DNA of 54,849 nucleotides. It comes from Chloroflexota bacterium (GTDB taxonomy: Bacteria > Chloroflexota > Limnocylindria > Limnocylindrales > CSP1-4). This document shows, piece by piece, positions 25,530 through 36,000 of this stretch (positions are counted from its first letter, which is position 1; the number at the start of each line of letters is the position of its first letter). Location: assembly GCA_012026785.1 (NCBI GenBank), contig VEOW01000002.1, positions 1 to 54,849 on the forward strand. The letters are read 5' to 3'. The notes below the pieces were generated by a model that worked only from the letters and a program-made list of their open reading frames with translations, ran no database searches and was not told the DNA's origin. Made by a program: the position numbers and the translations under genes.

Positions 25530-27767
25530 GTGGCCCATCGCATCCAGATGAAGCTCGGCGCCGTCCCGGAAACCGAGCGAACGCCGGACTCGCCCGACAC
25601 GGTGCTCCACGTCGAGCCGCGCGTCGGGGCCCAGACGCGCGCGAAGGGGCCCCTGTACCTCCTGGTGCCGTCGCGCGTCGCGGGGTCGCGGGCCAGGGAG
25701 GCCACGGCGCTGGTCGCCGATTCGATCCGGAGCGAGTACTACTACGACGAATCGGCGGGCATCCGGGTCTGCTTGACGAAGGCCATCCAGGCGGCGAACA
25801 AGCGGTTGACCCACGCCCGCGAGCGCGGGGCGCTCGGCAACGTCGCCGGCCCCATCGGCGTCGGCATCGCGGTTGTCCGGGACAACGAGCTGTACGTCTG
25901 TACGGTCGGGCCGGCCGAGGCCTACCTCAACCGGAGCGCCCGCCTGTCGACCCTCCCCGACCCGCATCGCGAGCGGGGCCTGCCGTCGAGCGAGGTCGAT
26001 CCCGACGTCTGGCGTGGCGAGATCAACGTCGGCGACCAGCTGATGCTCATCTCGCCGAACGTCTCGGCGTCGTTGGGGCCCGACGCGCTGAAGGACGCGC
26101 TGCTACAGCTGCACCCGCAATCGGCCGTTGAGCTCCTGAGCCGCCAGTTCGTCGGTGGCGGCGGGCGGGGCAGCGACGGCATCCTCGTCGTGGAGGCCGC
26201 CGAGGTGGCGGTCGCCAGGGCCGGCTTCGCGCCCGTGCCCGTTCGGCCGGCGGAGCCATTGGCCGGCGCCCCCGATCGCTCGCCGATCCCGCTCGCCGAT
26301 TCGGTCGCCGGGGGGTTCGCGGCCGCGCAGTCGGCCGGACGCTGGGCGCGCCTCGCGGCGGGGACTGCCCTCGGCCGGATGCTGCTCCGGATCCAGGATG
26401 CGCTCCCGACGCGGCGGGTGCCGTCGCGTCGGGTCACGCCGCTGCGCGCGCGGCGGGAGATGCAGCGCCGTGCCGCGGTCGCGGTCCTGTCGCTCGTCGT
26501 CGTCGTCGGCGGCCTCGGCGCCGCCGTGTTCGCGCTCGGCGGTCGCCAGCCGCCCGGCGAGGCGATCTCGTCGATCGACGCCGGCCAGCAGGCGCTCGAG
26601 GGGGCCCGGGCCAACTACCGGCGGGTAATCGGCCCGGGCATCGACCTCGTCGAGACCGACCCGCGGCGGGCCGAGGATCTCCTGACCGACGCCCTCGAGC
26701 AGATCGACCGGGCCCGGAGCGCCGGCATCCCGCTCGCGACGACCGGGCCGCTTCGAACCCAGATCGTCGCCGCGCTCGACCGGCTGTACGCAGTCATCGA
26801 GGTCGGCTCGAGCCCGATCTTCGAATTCCCCGACGACCCCGCGGTCGACCTCCGGGCCGTCGTTCGGGGGCCCGACGGGGTGCCGTACGTGCTCGATGCC
26901 GCCACTGCCTCGGTCTACCGAGTCGATGTCGCCGCAGAGAAGGCGACGGCCATCTTCCGGGAGGGCAGCAAGGCCAACGGGGCGACCCAGGCCGCCCCCA
27001 AGCTCATGGCCGTCGGCGTCCGCGACGTCGTGATCGTCGACGCCAAGAACGTCGTCTGGCGCTGGCGACCCGCCAACACCGAGGGCGAGGGCACGATGCG
27101 CCGGGTCCGCGTCCAGGGCGCCGGCGAATGGGGCGACGACATCGTCGGCCTCGGGACGTTCGTCCGCAACGCCGAGGCCGGGCTCTACAACCTCTACATC
27201 ATCGACCCGTCCGAGGAGCAGATCCTGCGCTACTCGCCGGCCGCGGACGGAAGCGGCTTCCCGGCGGCCTTCACCGGGGTCCTCGCGACGACGCGCGACG
27301 TCAGCGGGTTCCGCTCGCTCTACATCGACGGCGACATCTGGGTCGTCGACGACGGGCGGATCCTGCGCTTCGTCAATGGCCAGAGCGAGGGCTGGGAGGC
27401 CGAGAGCCCCGGCGACGAGATCCTGCGCGCGCCACCGGAGTACACGCTCATCGCCTCGGGCAGCGGCCGCCGAGAGGGCGTGCTGTACGGATTCGATCCC
27501 GAGAACGAGCGAGTGATCGCGCTCAACAAGGCCAACGGCAGCTACCTCGAGCAGTATCGGCTGGCGGGCGGCTCGGAGGCGTGGGCCGGCCTCGTCGGCT
27601 GGTACGTCGAGCCGGGCGTCGCCGAGGAGCCGGACGCCCTGGTGTGGCTCAGCGCGACGGGCCTCCATCGCTCCACCCTGGAGGCCCTGTCGAGCGGCCC
27701 CGGGGCCTCGCCGAGCGGCGAGCCGAGCGAGAGCGCGGAGCCCGCCTCACCGACACCCGAACCCTGA
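25530..27767 (+). CDS. PP2C-like domain / TM / beta-propeller-like extracytoplasmic protein
   Basis: N-term AGPIGVGIAVVRDNELYVCTVGPAEAYL...GDQLMLISPNVSASL...GSDGILVVEA; TM VAVLSLVVVVGGLGAAVFALGG; repeated strand pattern in C-term; Pro/Ser-rich tail. Confidence 0.7.
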   Translation: MAHRIQMKLGAVPETERTPDSPDTVLHVEPRVGAQTRAKGPLYLLVPSRVAGSRAREATALVADSIRSEYYYDESAGIRVCLTKAIQAANKRLTHARERGALGNVAGPIGVGIAVVRDNELYVCTVGPAEAYLNRSARLSTLPDPHRERGLPSSEVDPDVWRGEINVGDQLMLISPNVSASLGPDALKDALLQLHPQSAVELLSRQFVGGGGRGSDGILVVEAAEVAVARAGFAPVPVRPAEPLAGAPDRSPIPLADSVAGGFAAAQSAGRWARLAAGTALGRMLLRIQDALPTRRVPSRRVTPLRARREMQRRAAVAVLSLVVVVGGLGAAVFALGGRQPPGEAISSIDAGQQALEGARANYRRVIGPGIDLVETDPRRAEDLLTDALEQIDRARSAGIPLATTGPLRTQIVAALDRLYAVIEVGSSPIFEFPDDPAVDLRAVVRGPDGVPYVLDAATASVYRVDVAAEKATAIFREGSKANGATQAAPKLMAVGVRDVVIVDAKNVVWRWRPANTEGEGTMRRVRVQGAGEWGDDIVGLGTFVRNAEAGLYNLYIIDPSEEQILRYSPAADGSGFPAAFTGVLATTRDVSGFRSLYIDGDIWVVDDGRILRFVNGQSEGWEAESPGDEILRAPPEYTLIASGSGRREGVLYGFDPENERVIALNKANGSYLEQYRLAGGSEAWAGLVGWYVEPGVAEEPDALVWLSATGLHRSTLEALSSGPGASPSGEPSESAEPASPTPEP

Positions 27768-27770
27768 CCG

Positions 27771-28487
<717 letters not shown>

Positions 28488-28494
28488 TCGGGCC

Positions 28495-29079
28495 ATGGGT
28501 CGACTCGTCGAGATGGCCATCGAGAGCGTGCGGGTGCACATGCTCTCCAATCGCCACGTGGTCATCCTCAAGGATTCGGAGGGTGATCGCTACTTGCCGA
28601 TCTGGATCGGCCCGTGGGAGGCCAGCGCGATCGCGATGCGCCTACAGGGCGTGACCGCGGAGCGGCCGCTGACCCACGACCTCTTCGCCGCGGCCCTGGC
28701 CCAGCTGGGCGTGCGGGTGGACCACGTCGTCATCTCCGAGCTGGCGGATGAGACCTACCACGCCCGGATCCACCTCGACCGAGACGGCCAGGACGTCGAG
28801 GTCGACGCTCGGCCCTCGGACGCCCTGGCCCTGGCGGTCCGGGTCGACGTCCCGATCTACGCGGCCGAGGAGGTTCTCGACCAGGCCGCCCTGGGGATGG
28901 ATCCCGACGCCGGCGACGCCGACGAGGACGAGGAATCCGGTGAGCCGGGCCGGAAGGCCCCGCTCGAGTCGGTCGGCGGCGAGAGCTCGGATCCGCGGCT
29001 GGACCTGTTCCGCGACTTCGTGAACTCGCTGGAGGTCGATCCCGGCGCGGGCGGCGAGAGCGGCGGCCGCCGCAGCTGA
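28495..29079 (+). CDS. bifunctional nuclease family protein (DUF151)
   Basis: MAIESVRVHMLSNRHVVILKDSEGDRYLPIWIGPWEASAIAMRLQGV...ARPSDALALAVRVDVPIYAAEEVLD. Confidence 0.93.
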   Translation: MGRLVEMAIESVRVHMLSNRHVVILKDSEGDRYLPIWIGPWEASAIAMRLQGVTAERPLTHDLFAAALAQLGVRVDHVVISELADETYHARIHLDRDGQDVEVDARPSDALALAVRVDVPIYAAEEVLDQAALGMDPDAGDADEDEESGEPGRKAPLESVGGESSDPRLDLFRDFVNSLEVDPGAGGESGGRRS

Positions 29080-29094
29080 CGGGCCGGCTGGCGG

Positions 29095-29871
29095 TCAGCC
29101 GAGGATCGGCGCGCCGCGCCGGAGGGCGCGCCGCGGCGAGGCCCACAGCCGCAGCCGGAGCGACCAGAAGTCGCGAACCGCGCGGAGGATGACCTGGGGC
29201 TTCGCGCCGGTCGGGCTGCCGGCCGTCCGCGGGTAGTGGGGCACCCCGACCTCGACGATCCGCCGTCCAGCCGCACCGAGCTTGATCAGCAGCTCGGCCG
29301 AGAAGAAGGCACCGCCCGATTCGACGTTGATGCCCTCCAGCGCCTCGCGCCGGAACAGCTTGCAGGCGCAGTCGATGTCTCGGACCCGGAGGCCGAAGAA
29401 GATCCGGTTGGCGAGCCGGTAGAGACGGGCGTAGAGCGTTCGAACCGGGGGGTCGGCCCGCTTGATCCGGTAGCCGGCGACGACGTCGGGCGTTCGAACC
29501 CGGTCGATCGGCTCGAGCATTCGATCGATCAGCCGGCCCAGGTCGGCGACCCTGAACTGGCGGTCGCCATCGGTGAACGCCAGGTAGCCGAGGCTCGCCG
29601 CGGCGAAGCCCGATCGAAGGGCCGCACCGTAGCCGAGGTTCGTCGGGTGGTGGACGGCCCGGACCTCGGGATGGGCCGCCGCCAGCTCGTCCGCGATCGC
29701 CGGCGTCTCGTCGCGCGAGCCGTCGTCGACGATGATGATCTCGAACCGTTCGGCGAGCTCTGGCAGGGCCCCGAGCGCCTCCTCGACGAGGCCGCGGACG
29801 TTGGCGGCCTCGTTGTGGGCCGGGAAGAAGTAGGTCAGCTCCGCCAGGCGCTGGGCCCGCGTGTCCCTCAC
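29095..29871 (-). CDS. glycosyltransferase family 2 (dolichyl-phosphate mannosyltransferase-like)
   Basis: LTYFFPAHNEAANVRGLVEEAL; IIIVDDGSRDETPAI; FTDGDRQF; overlaps next gene. Confidence 0.9.
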   Translation of the reverse strand: MRDTRAQRLAELTYFFPAHNEAANVRGLVEEALGALPELAERFEIIIVDDGSRDETPAIADELAAAHPEVRAVHHPTNLGYGAALRSGFAAASLGYLAFTDGDRQFRVADLGRLIDRMLEPIDRVRTPDVVAGYRIKRADPPVRTLYARLYRLANRIFFGLRVRDIDCACKLFRREALEGINVESGGAFFSAELLIKLGAAGRRIVEVGVPHYPRTAGSPTGAKPQVILRAVRDFWSLRLRLWASPRRALRRGAPILG

Positions 29872-31514
29872 GGCACGTCGTCCAGGCGGCCCCGGACCTC
29901 CCACAGGCCGGTGTTGCCGGCGCTCGCCACCAGGGCCATCTCGAAGCGGGCCTGCAGCTCCGGTTGGTCGCGCTCGAGGCGGATGACGAAGACCGGGCGC
30001 TGGCCGAGGTAGCGGTCGATGACGTCGGGGGCCCGGCCGAGGTTGAGATCGAGCATGGTGCGATCATCGACCACGAAGAGGTCGGTTCGCTGGCCCTCCA
30101 CGTGCTGGGCGTACCACAGCGGCGTCGAGGTGCTCCACCAGCTGATGACGACGGCGTCCTGGGGCAGGACCGGCAGGACCTCGTCGAGCCAGTGCCGGGC
30201 GGCCGTGTCGTTCGATCGGTCCGCCACGGCGGCGCGCGGCCCGAGGTCCGCGACGCCCGGCGCGAGCAGGGCCAGGCCGACGACGCCGGCGACGACCGCG
30301 CCGACCCGGTCCCAGCGTCGCGGCTCGGGTGGCGATCCCGGGACCAGCCGGCCGAGCGGGCCGCGGAGCCGGCCCTCGTCGTCGACGAGGGCGGTCGTGA
30401 GGAGGTTGGCGACCTCGGCCCCGAGGATCCCGAGCCACGTCCAGGCCCACAGCGCGGGGCCGAGGTAGTAGCGCTCGATGTCGGCATTGGAGTAGGAGGT
30501 GTTGAAGAGCAGCGTCGTGACCATCGCCACGCCGCTCAGGAGCGCGTAGGCCGGGACCCGCCGAGCGGCCACGAGGAACGCCAGCGGCACGACCGGCGCC
30601 AGCCAGCCGAGCTGGCGGGAGGCGAGCGTCACGATCGCGTCCAGCTTCCCGGGCAGGTTCGAGAGCGGATCGGCCAGCGAGCCCTGGAACTGCTGGGCCA
30701 GGGCGATGTACCAGAAGCCGTCCCAGGTGCCGGGCCGGCCATAGACGAGCGGCGCCGGAAGGACGCCCCCCCGGATTGGCAGCTCGAGGTAGACGAGCGC
30801 CAGCGTCCCGGCGCTGACCCCGAGGCACGCGGCGACGAACAGCGGCCGTCGCAGCAGCCCCGGCTCGACGGCGAGGACGAACAGCGCGATCGCCGGGGCG
30901 AGCAACAGGGTCAGGGAGTGGTTGCCGGCCGAGAGCCCGAACAGCGCCGCGGCGAGCAGGAGCCGGCGATCGTTGGCCGAGGTCTCCAGCTCGTCGCGAT
31001 CCTGCTGCCAGCGAACGAGGGCCAGGGTCAGCAGTGCCACGAGGGCCAGGTGAAGTGGGTGCGGATCGGCCCGGGTCGCGTTCAGCCACACGACCGGCGT
31101 GATGGCCAGGCCCAGGCCGGCCGCGAAGGCGACCGGCAGCCAGCCGGCGAGCCGGCGGACGAGGGCCATCGCCGCCACGGCCGCCACGGCCGTGAACAAC
31201 AGCGACAGGACGGTGACCCGGAAGGCCGGCTCGCCGAGGGGCGTCAGAAGGATCGTGCCGAGGAAGCCGAGGATGACGTAGGTCGGGTAGCCCGGCGAGT
31301 GGGCCGTGCCGAGGATCGGCAGCACGGTCTGGAACTCGCCGGTGTCCCAGAAGCCGATGCCGGGCATCAGGCCCGGCCAGCCGTTGGCGACGACCACGCC
31401 GAACAGCACGGCCCCGGGCAGGCCGCGCTGGGCGGCCTCGACCAGCCGCGTCCCGAGGGTCGGCGGCCGCTCGGCGATCGGGACCGCGGTCGCGGCCTCG
31501 GCGCTGGTCAGCAC
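29868..31514 (-). CDS. DUF2723-like membrane glycosyltransferase
   Basis: GFWDTGEFQTVLPILGTAHSPGYPTYVILGFLGTILL; many TM segments. Confidence 0.8.
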   Translation of the reverse strand: MLTSAEAATAVPIAERPPTLGTRLVEAAQRGLPGAVLFGVVVANGWPGLMPGIGFWDTGEFQTVLPILGTAHSPGYPTYVILGFLGTILLTPLGEPAFRVTVLSLLFTAVAAVAAMALVRRLAGWLPVAFAAGLGLAITPVVWLNATRADPHPLHLALVALLTLALVRWQQDRDELETSANDRRLLLAAALFGLSAGNHSLTLLLAPAIALFVLAVEPGLLRRPLFVAACLGVSAGTLALVYLELPIRGGVLPAPLVYGRPGTWDGFWYIALAQQFQGSLADPLSNLPGKLDAIVTLASRQLGWLAPVVPLAFLVAARRVPAYALLSGVAMVTTLLFNTSYSNADIERYYLGPALWAWTWLGILGAEVANLLTTALVDDEGRLRGPLGRLVPGSPPEPRRWDRVGAVVAGVVGLALLAPGVADLGPRAAVADRSNDTAARHWLDEVLPVLPQDAVVISWWSTSTPLWYAQHVEGQRTDLFVVDDRTMLDLNLGRAPDVIDRYLGQRPVFVIRLERDQPELQARFEMALVASAGNTGLWEVRGRLDDVP

Positions 31515-31535
31515 TGGCTCGCTACCACCCGCTCG

Positions 31536-32999
31536 TCACCACCCGAGGATGTTGCCCCAGATGACGCCCCACAGGTTGATCGCCACCGATGCCCCGATCA
31601 GCCACGCCCCCAGCAGGCCGACGCCGTTGCGACGGGCCATGCCGAGGGCCACGAGGATCGCGCCGAAGACGACGAAATCGTTGCTGAAGCGGTACCCGAA
31701 CTGGACCCAGCCCTGGCTGAAGTGCATGAGGTTGACGAAGGCGATGGCGAGGATCGCGCGCCAGGCCCCGGCGACGAGCCGGCTTCGACCGCGCAGCAGG
31801 GCCGGCAGCGCGAGGAGGTAGGCCGGGCTCGTCAGGAGGATGCTCATCCCGATCGGCCGCGGCGCCGCGAGCGGGCAGGCCGGGTCGAACAACCCCCGGG
31901 TGGCACCCGGCTCGGTGCACACGGGATCGCCGTCGCCGAACGGCCCGGGCAGCCGGTCGGGCAGGATCGCCGGGGCCGACGCGAACATGACCCCGACGTT
32001 CTGCGGCAGGTAGCGCGGGTCCTCAATGCTCCACTCGGGGTGGTAGCCGAGCGCCGCATAGCCGGCGGCCTCGCGCTGGTACTGGTACTCGTAGCCCGGG
32101 TGGAACAGGTGGCCGGTCGTGGCGACGTTGTAGGCCAGCAGGAGCCCGATCGGGATGGCCGCGCCGAGGCCGGCGGAGACCGACCGCCGGGTCCACGACC
32201 CACCACTCCCGACGAGCATGAAGAACGGCGCCGCGAAGACGACCGTCAGGCGGGCGGTGCAGGCCAGGCCGAACAGCAGGCCGGCGACGAACTGGCGACG
32301 GTCGAGCAGCTCGAGCGGACGGCGGACGGCGGCGACGACGTCGCCGGCAAGACGAGCCGGCGCCGGCGAGGCCTCCACCTCTTCGTCGGCGGTCGGGTCG
32401 AACCGCAGCGCGATTCCGACGGCCAGCAGGGTCAGGTCGACGGCCACGACGTGGGCGAAGAACCAGGTCGTGCCGAGCTGCGCGGCGTACCAGAACACGG
32501 TCCCGAAGCCCAGGAACACGGTCGTCGCCAGCCGGATCGTCCGGGAGACGGGCAGCTGGCCGAAGACGCGCCAGGCGAGCCACACGCCGAGGACGCCGGC
32601 CGCCACGGACACCGCTCGAATGTCGGTCGCGCGCCCCCACAGGGCCACGAAGGGCACGAGGACGACCGCCGGCAGGGGCGGGAACGGCAACAGCGCGCCC
32701 CGTGGGTTCGGGTCCCCGGTCAGCTCCCGCAGCGGATAGACGTCCTGCATCCAGTCGTTGCCCCACGGGAACCCTCCGCCGTCGACGGGCCAGTCGATGA
32801 CGGCCGTGCCCCGGAGGAAGGCCTCGGCCTGCCACACGAAGTGGTTGTAGTAGCGGTCCGAGCCGGGCAGCCAGAACGCGCCCAGCGCCAGCACGACGAG
32901 CACGACGCCGGGCACGAATGCCGGCAGCAGCTCGATCAGGGTGGCGATCCGATCCGAGGGCCGGGAGCCCACGGCGCCCTGTGCTACGCTCCCACCCAC
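31536..32999 (-). CDS. integral membrane GT-C-like protein
   Basis: Multiple TM segments; SDRYYNHFVWQAEAFLRGTAVIDWPVDGGGFPWGNDWMQDVYPL; GTG start at 32999 (alternative 32972). Confidence 0.7.
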   Translation of the reverse strand: MGGSVAQGAVGSRPSDRIATLIELLPAFVPGVVLVVLALGAFWLPGSDRYYNHFVWQAEAFLRGTAVIDWPVDGGGFPWGNDWMQDVYPLRELTGDPNPRGALLPFPPLPAVVLVPFVALWGRATDIRAVSVAAGVLGVWLAWRVFGQLPVSRTIRLATTVFLGFGTVFWYAAQLGTTWFFAHVVAVDLTLLAVGIALRFDPTADEEVEASPAPARLAGDVVAAVRRPLELLDRRQFVAGLLFGLACTARLTVVFAAPFFMLVGSGGSWTRRSVSAGLGAAIPIGLLLAYNVATTGHLFHPGYEYQYQREAAGYAALGYHPEWSIEDPRYLPQNVGVMFASAPAILPDRLPGPFGDGDPVCTEPGATRGLFDPACPLAAPRPIGMSILLTSPAYLLALPALLRGRSRLVAGAWRAILAIAFVNLMHFSQGWVQFGYRFSNDFVVFGAILVALGMARRNGVGLLGAWLIGASVAINLWGVIWGNILGW

Positions 33000-33028
33000 C
33001 TCACCGCTCGCAGGAGATCGTTCGCGTC

Positions 33029-36000
33029 TTGACAGGTCCCGCAGTCGGTGGGCCCGACCCGGGCAGGGGGGCTCCGTCGCGGACCGGGGCAGCGTCGCGG
33101 ACCGAGGCGGCGGACGCCACGTGGGGCATCCTGATCCTCCTGGCCGTTGGGCTCGCCCTTCGGCTCATCATCGCATACCTCCTGCCCGACTCCGGATTCC
33201 GGGTCGACATCAGCTCGTTCCAGTTCTGGGCGAACGAGCTGGCGGACAACGGCATCCCGGGCTTCTACGCTCGCGCTGCCGATCCCGTCACGGGCTTCTT
33301 CGCTGACTACACGCCCGGCTACCTGTACGTTCTGTGGGCCGTCGGGACGGTGGCCAACGTCCTCGGGATGGCCGGGCCCGGCGAGCTCATCAAGATCCCG
33401 CCGATCCTGGCCGACCTCGTCCTCGGCTACCTCGTCTGGTCGATGGCCCGCGAGCTCGGGGCCGGCGAGCGGGCGGCCCGGGTCGGCGCACTCCTCGTGG
33501 TCCTCAACCCGGTCACGTGGGTCGACAGCACGATCTGGGGCCAGGTCGACTCGGTCGGGCTGATTCCCTTGTTGCTGGCCGTGCGGGAGCTGTGGCGCGA
33601 CCGGCCAGAGCGGGCGGCGGTCCTGGCGATGGTCGCCGCCCTGATCAAGCCCCAGCTCGGGATCCTCATCCCGATCGTGGCCGTCGTCACGATCCGCCGG
33701 GCGCTCATGCCCAGGGGGGCATACGGCGAGGACGATCCCGATCCCTCGACCTACAGCCGGACGGCCTTGGAAGCCCGGATCCGCGGGCCGATCCGGATCC
33801 TCACGACCGGCGCCGCCGGGCTGCTGACGGCGCTCGCCCTGTCCCTCCCGTTCGGGCTCGGCCTGCCGGGCCTGATCGGCCAGATCTTCTCGACCGCGGC
33901 CGGGTACCCGTATCTCTCGGTCAACGCCTACAACCCCTGGGCGCTCGTCGGCCAGGCCCGACCGGATGGCGGCGTCGATGGCATCGCGGTCAACCGCCAG
34001 TGGGTCTGCGATTCGACGACGGTGCCGCGCGAGGCGTTCGACATCCGGATCGGCGACTGGCTCCTGTACCACGTGCCGGCGCCCCCACCCGACGCGCGTT
34101 GCATCGGCGATCCGGGGGTCACCTTCGGGGCGCTCCCGGCGGTCGCCGTCGGGGCCCTGCTGCTGCTCGCGGCGGTCGCGATCGTCGCGGCCGTCGTGTG
34201 GCGCCGACCCGACCGCCGAACGATCCTGGTCGGCCTCGTCGTGCTCAGCGTCGCGTTCTTCGTGCTGCCGACGCGGGTCCACGAGCGCTACCTGTTCCCG
34301 TTCGTCGGGATCGCCGCGATCCTCGCCGGGGCCTCACTCCGCTGGCGGGTCGCGTACGTCCTCGGCAGCGCGGCCGTCTTCGCCAACATGTACGCCGTGC
34401 TGACGACGCTCTACACCGACAACCCCGGCATCTCGGACTGGTTGGGGATCGGGCCGCTGCTCACCTCCTACTGGGGCGTCGCCGCGGCGGCCGCGGCGGT
34501 CACCGCGGTCTTCGCCTGGGCCGTGCTCCAGCTTCGGGCCGAGGCCGACGAGCAGCTCGCCGACGAGCTCACGGCCAGCGCGGACGAGCCCGGGGACGAG
34601 GAGCTCGAATTCGAACCCTTGCCGGAGCCGGCAGCCCCGACGGTTGGCTGGGGGGCGCCGACGGCAACCGCATTCGAACCCGTCCGTCCGGGTCCCCCGG
34701 CCGGGCCGCCTGTGCCAAGCACGGGCCTTCCGCCCGCGGCCGGCGCGCTGGCGCCCGCCTGGGACGAGCCGGGGCTCGCGGGCGAGGGGCCGTGGGCCTG
34801 GTTCGTCGCCCGGTTCCGCGCCCGGCCCGTGCGCGCCGACCGGACGGCCGGCCTGTCGAACGAGCGGGGCGGCCGCTTCGACAAGCTCGACGTCTGGATC
34901 CTCGTGGTCCTCGCGATCGCCATGCTGAGCATCCGACTGTGGCGGTTGCCCGAGCCGTACCAGATGCACTTCGACGAGGTCTACCACCCGCGGACGGCGA
35001 CCGAGTTCCTGCAGGACTGGCGCTACGGCATCGACCACAACATCTACGAGTGGACCCACCCCCACCTGGCCAAGTACGCGATGGCCCTCGGGATCATGGC
35101 CTTCGCCGACGACCGGGTCGTCGCCACGAGCCGGCTCGGGCAGGCCGTCGTCGACGCCACGATCGAGCCCCGCCGCGACGACACGCTCGCCGGCGCCCCG
35201 CTCGAGGGCGACCGGCTGTGGGTCGCGACCGGGAGCCAGGTTCTCGGCTACGACCTGCGCACCCGCGAGCTCACCGCGACGGCCGACTTGCCGGGCGTCG
35301 TGGCCGTCGCGATCGAGCGGCCGCTCGCCCGGCTGTATGCCGCCACCCGGAGTGGCGAGATCCTCGAGGCTGATCTCGGCCCGCTCGACGCGACGCGCGG
35401 CCAGGGCGTCTCCCCCCTCGACCTGCGCGACCTCCTCGACCTCGGCGCGCCGATCGAGGCGCTGTTCATCACGACCGACGGCAGCCGCCTGGCTGCGGTG
35501 CTCGCGCCGTCCGCCGAGGACGCCGCCGTCCAGGAGGTCGTGACGATCGACACGGGCGCCGGCACGGTCGTCGGCCGGACCGAGCTGACCGGGGTGACCC
35601 AGCTCGCCGACGGCGGCCAGGGCCGAATCGCGATCGCCACCGCCGAAGGCCTGGCGTTCATCGATCCCGAAACCGGGGAGGTCGGCGACCTCGTCGACGT
35701 CGAAGGCCCGGCGACCGGCGCGGTGAAGACGAGCGGCATCAGCGACGACCCCATCCTCGTGCCCTATTCGGCCGCCGACGGGCCCCGGGTGGCCGTCGTC
35801 ATCGCCAAGCCCGACGAGACACCGCGGGTCAGCACGTCCTTCGTGCTCCCGGGCACCCGGGCCGGCCGGGCGTTCTTCGACACCGCAAGCCGGATGGTCC
35901 ACGTCGAGGGCTCCCGCCCCGACCAACCCGGGACGACGACGGTCTACGTCATCGAGCCGCACGGAAACCCACCGACTGTGTACGCCGACGCGGCGCTGCC

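Noticed and set aside
29964-33032. 1022-aa plus-strand ORF
   Set aside because: Gln/Glu/Arg/Asp-rich antisense shadow of two membrane glycosyltransferase genes with clear TM patterns.
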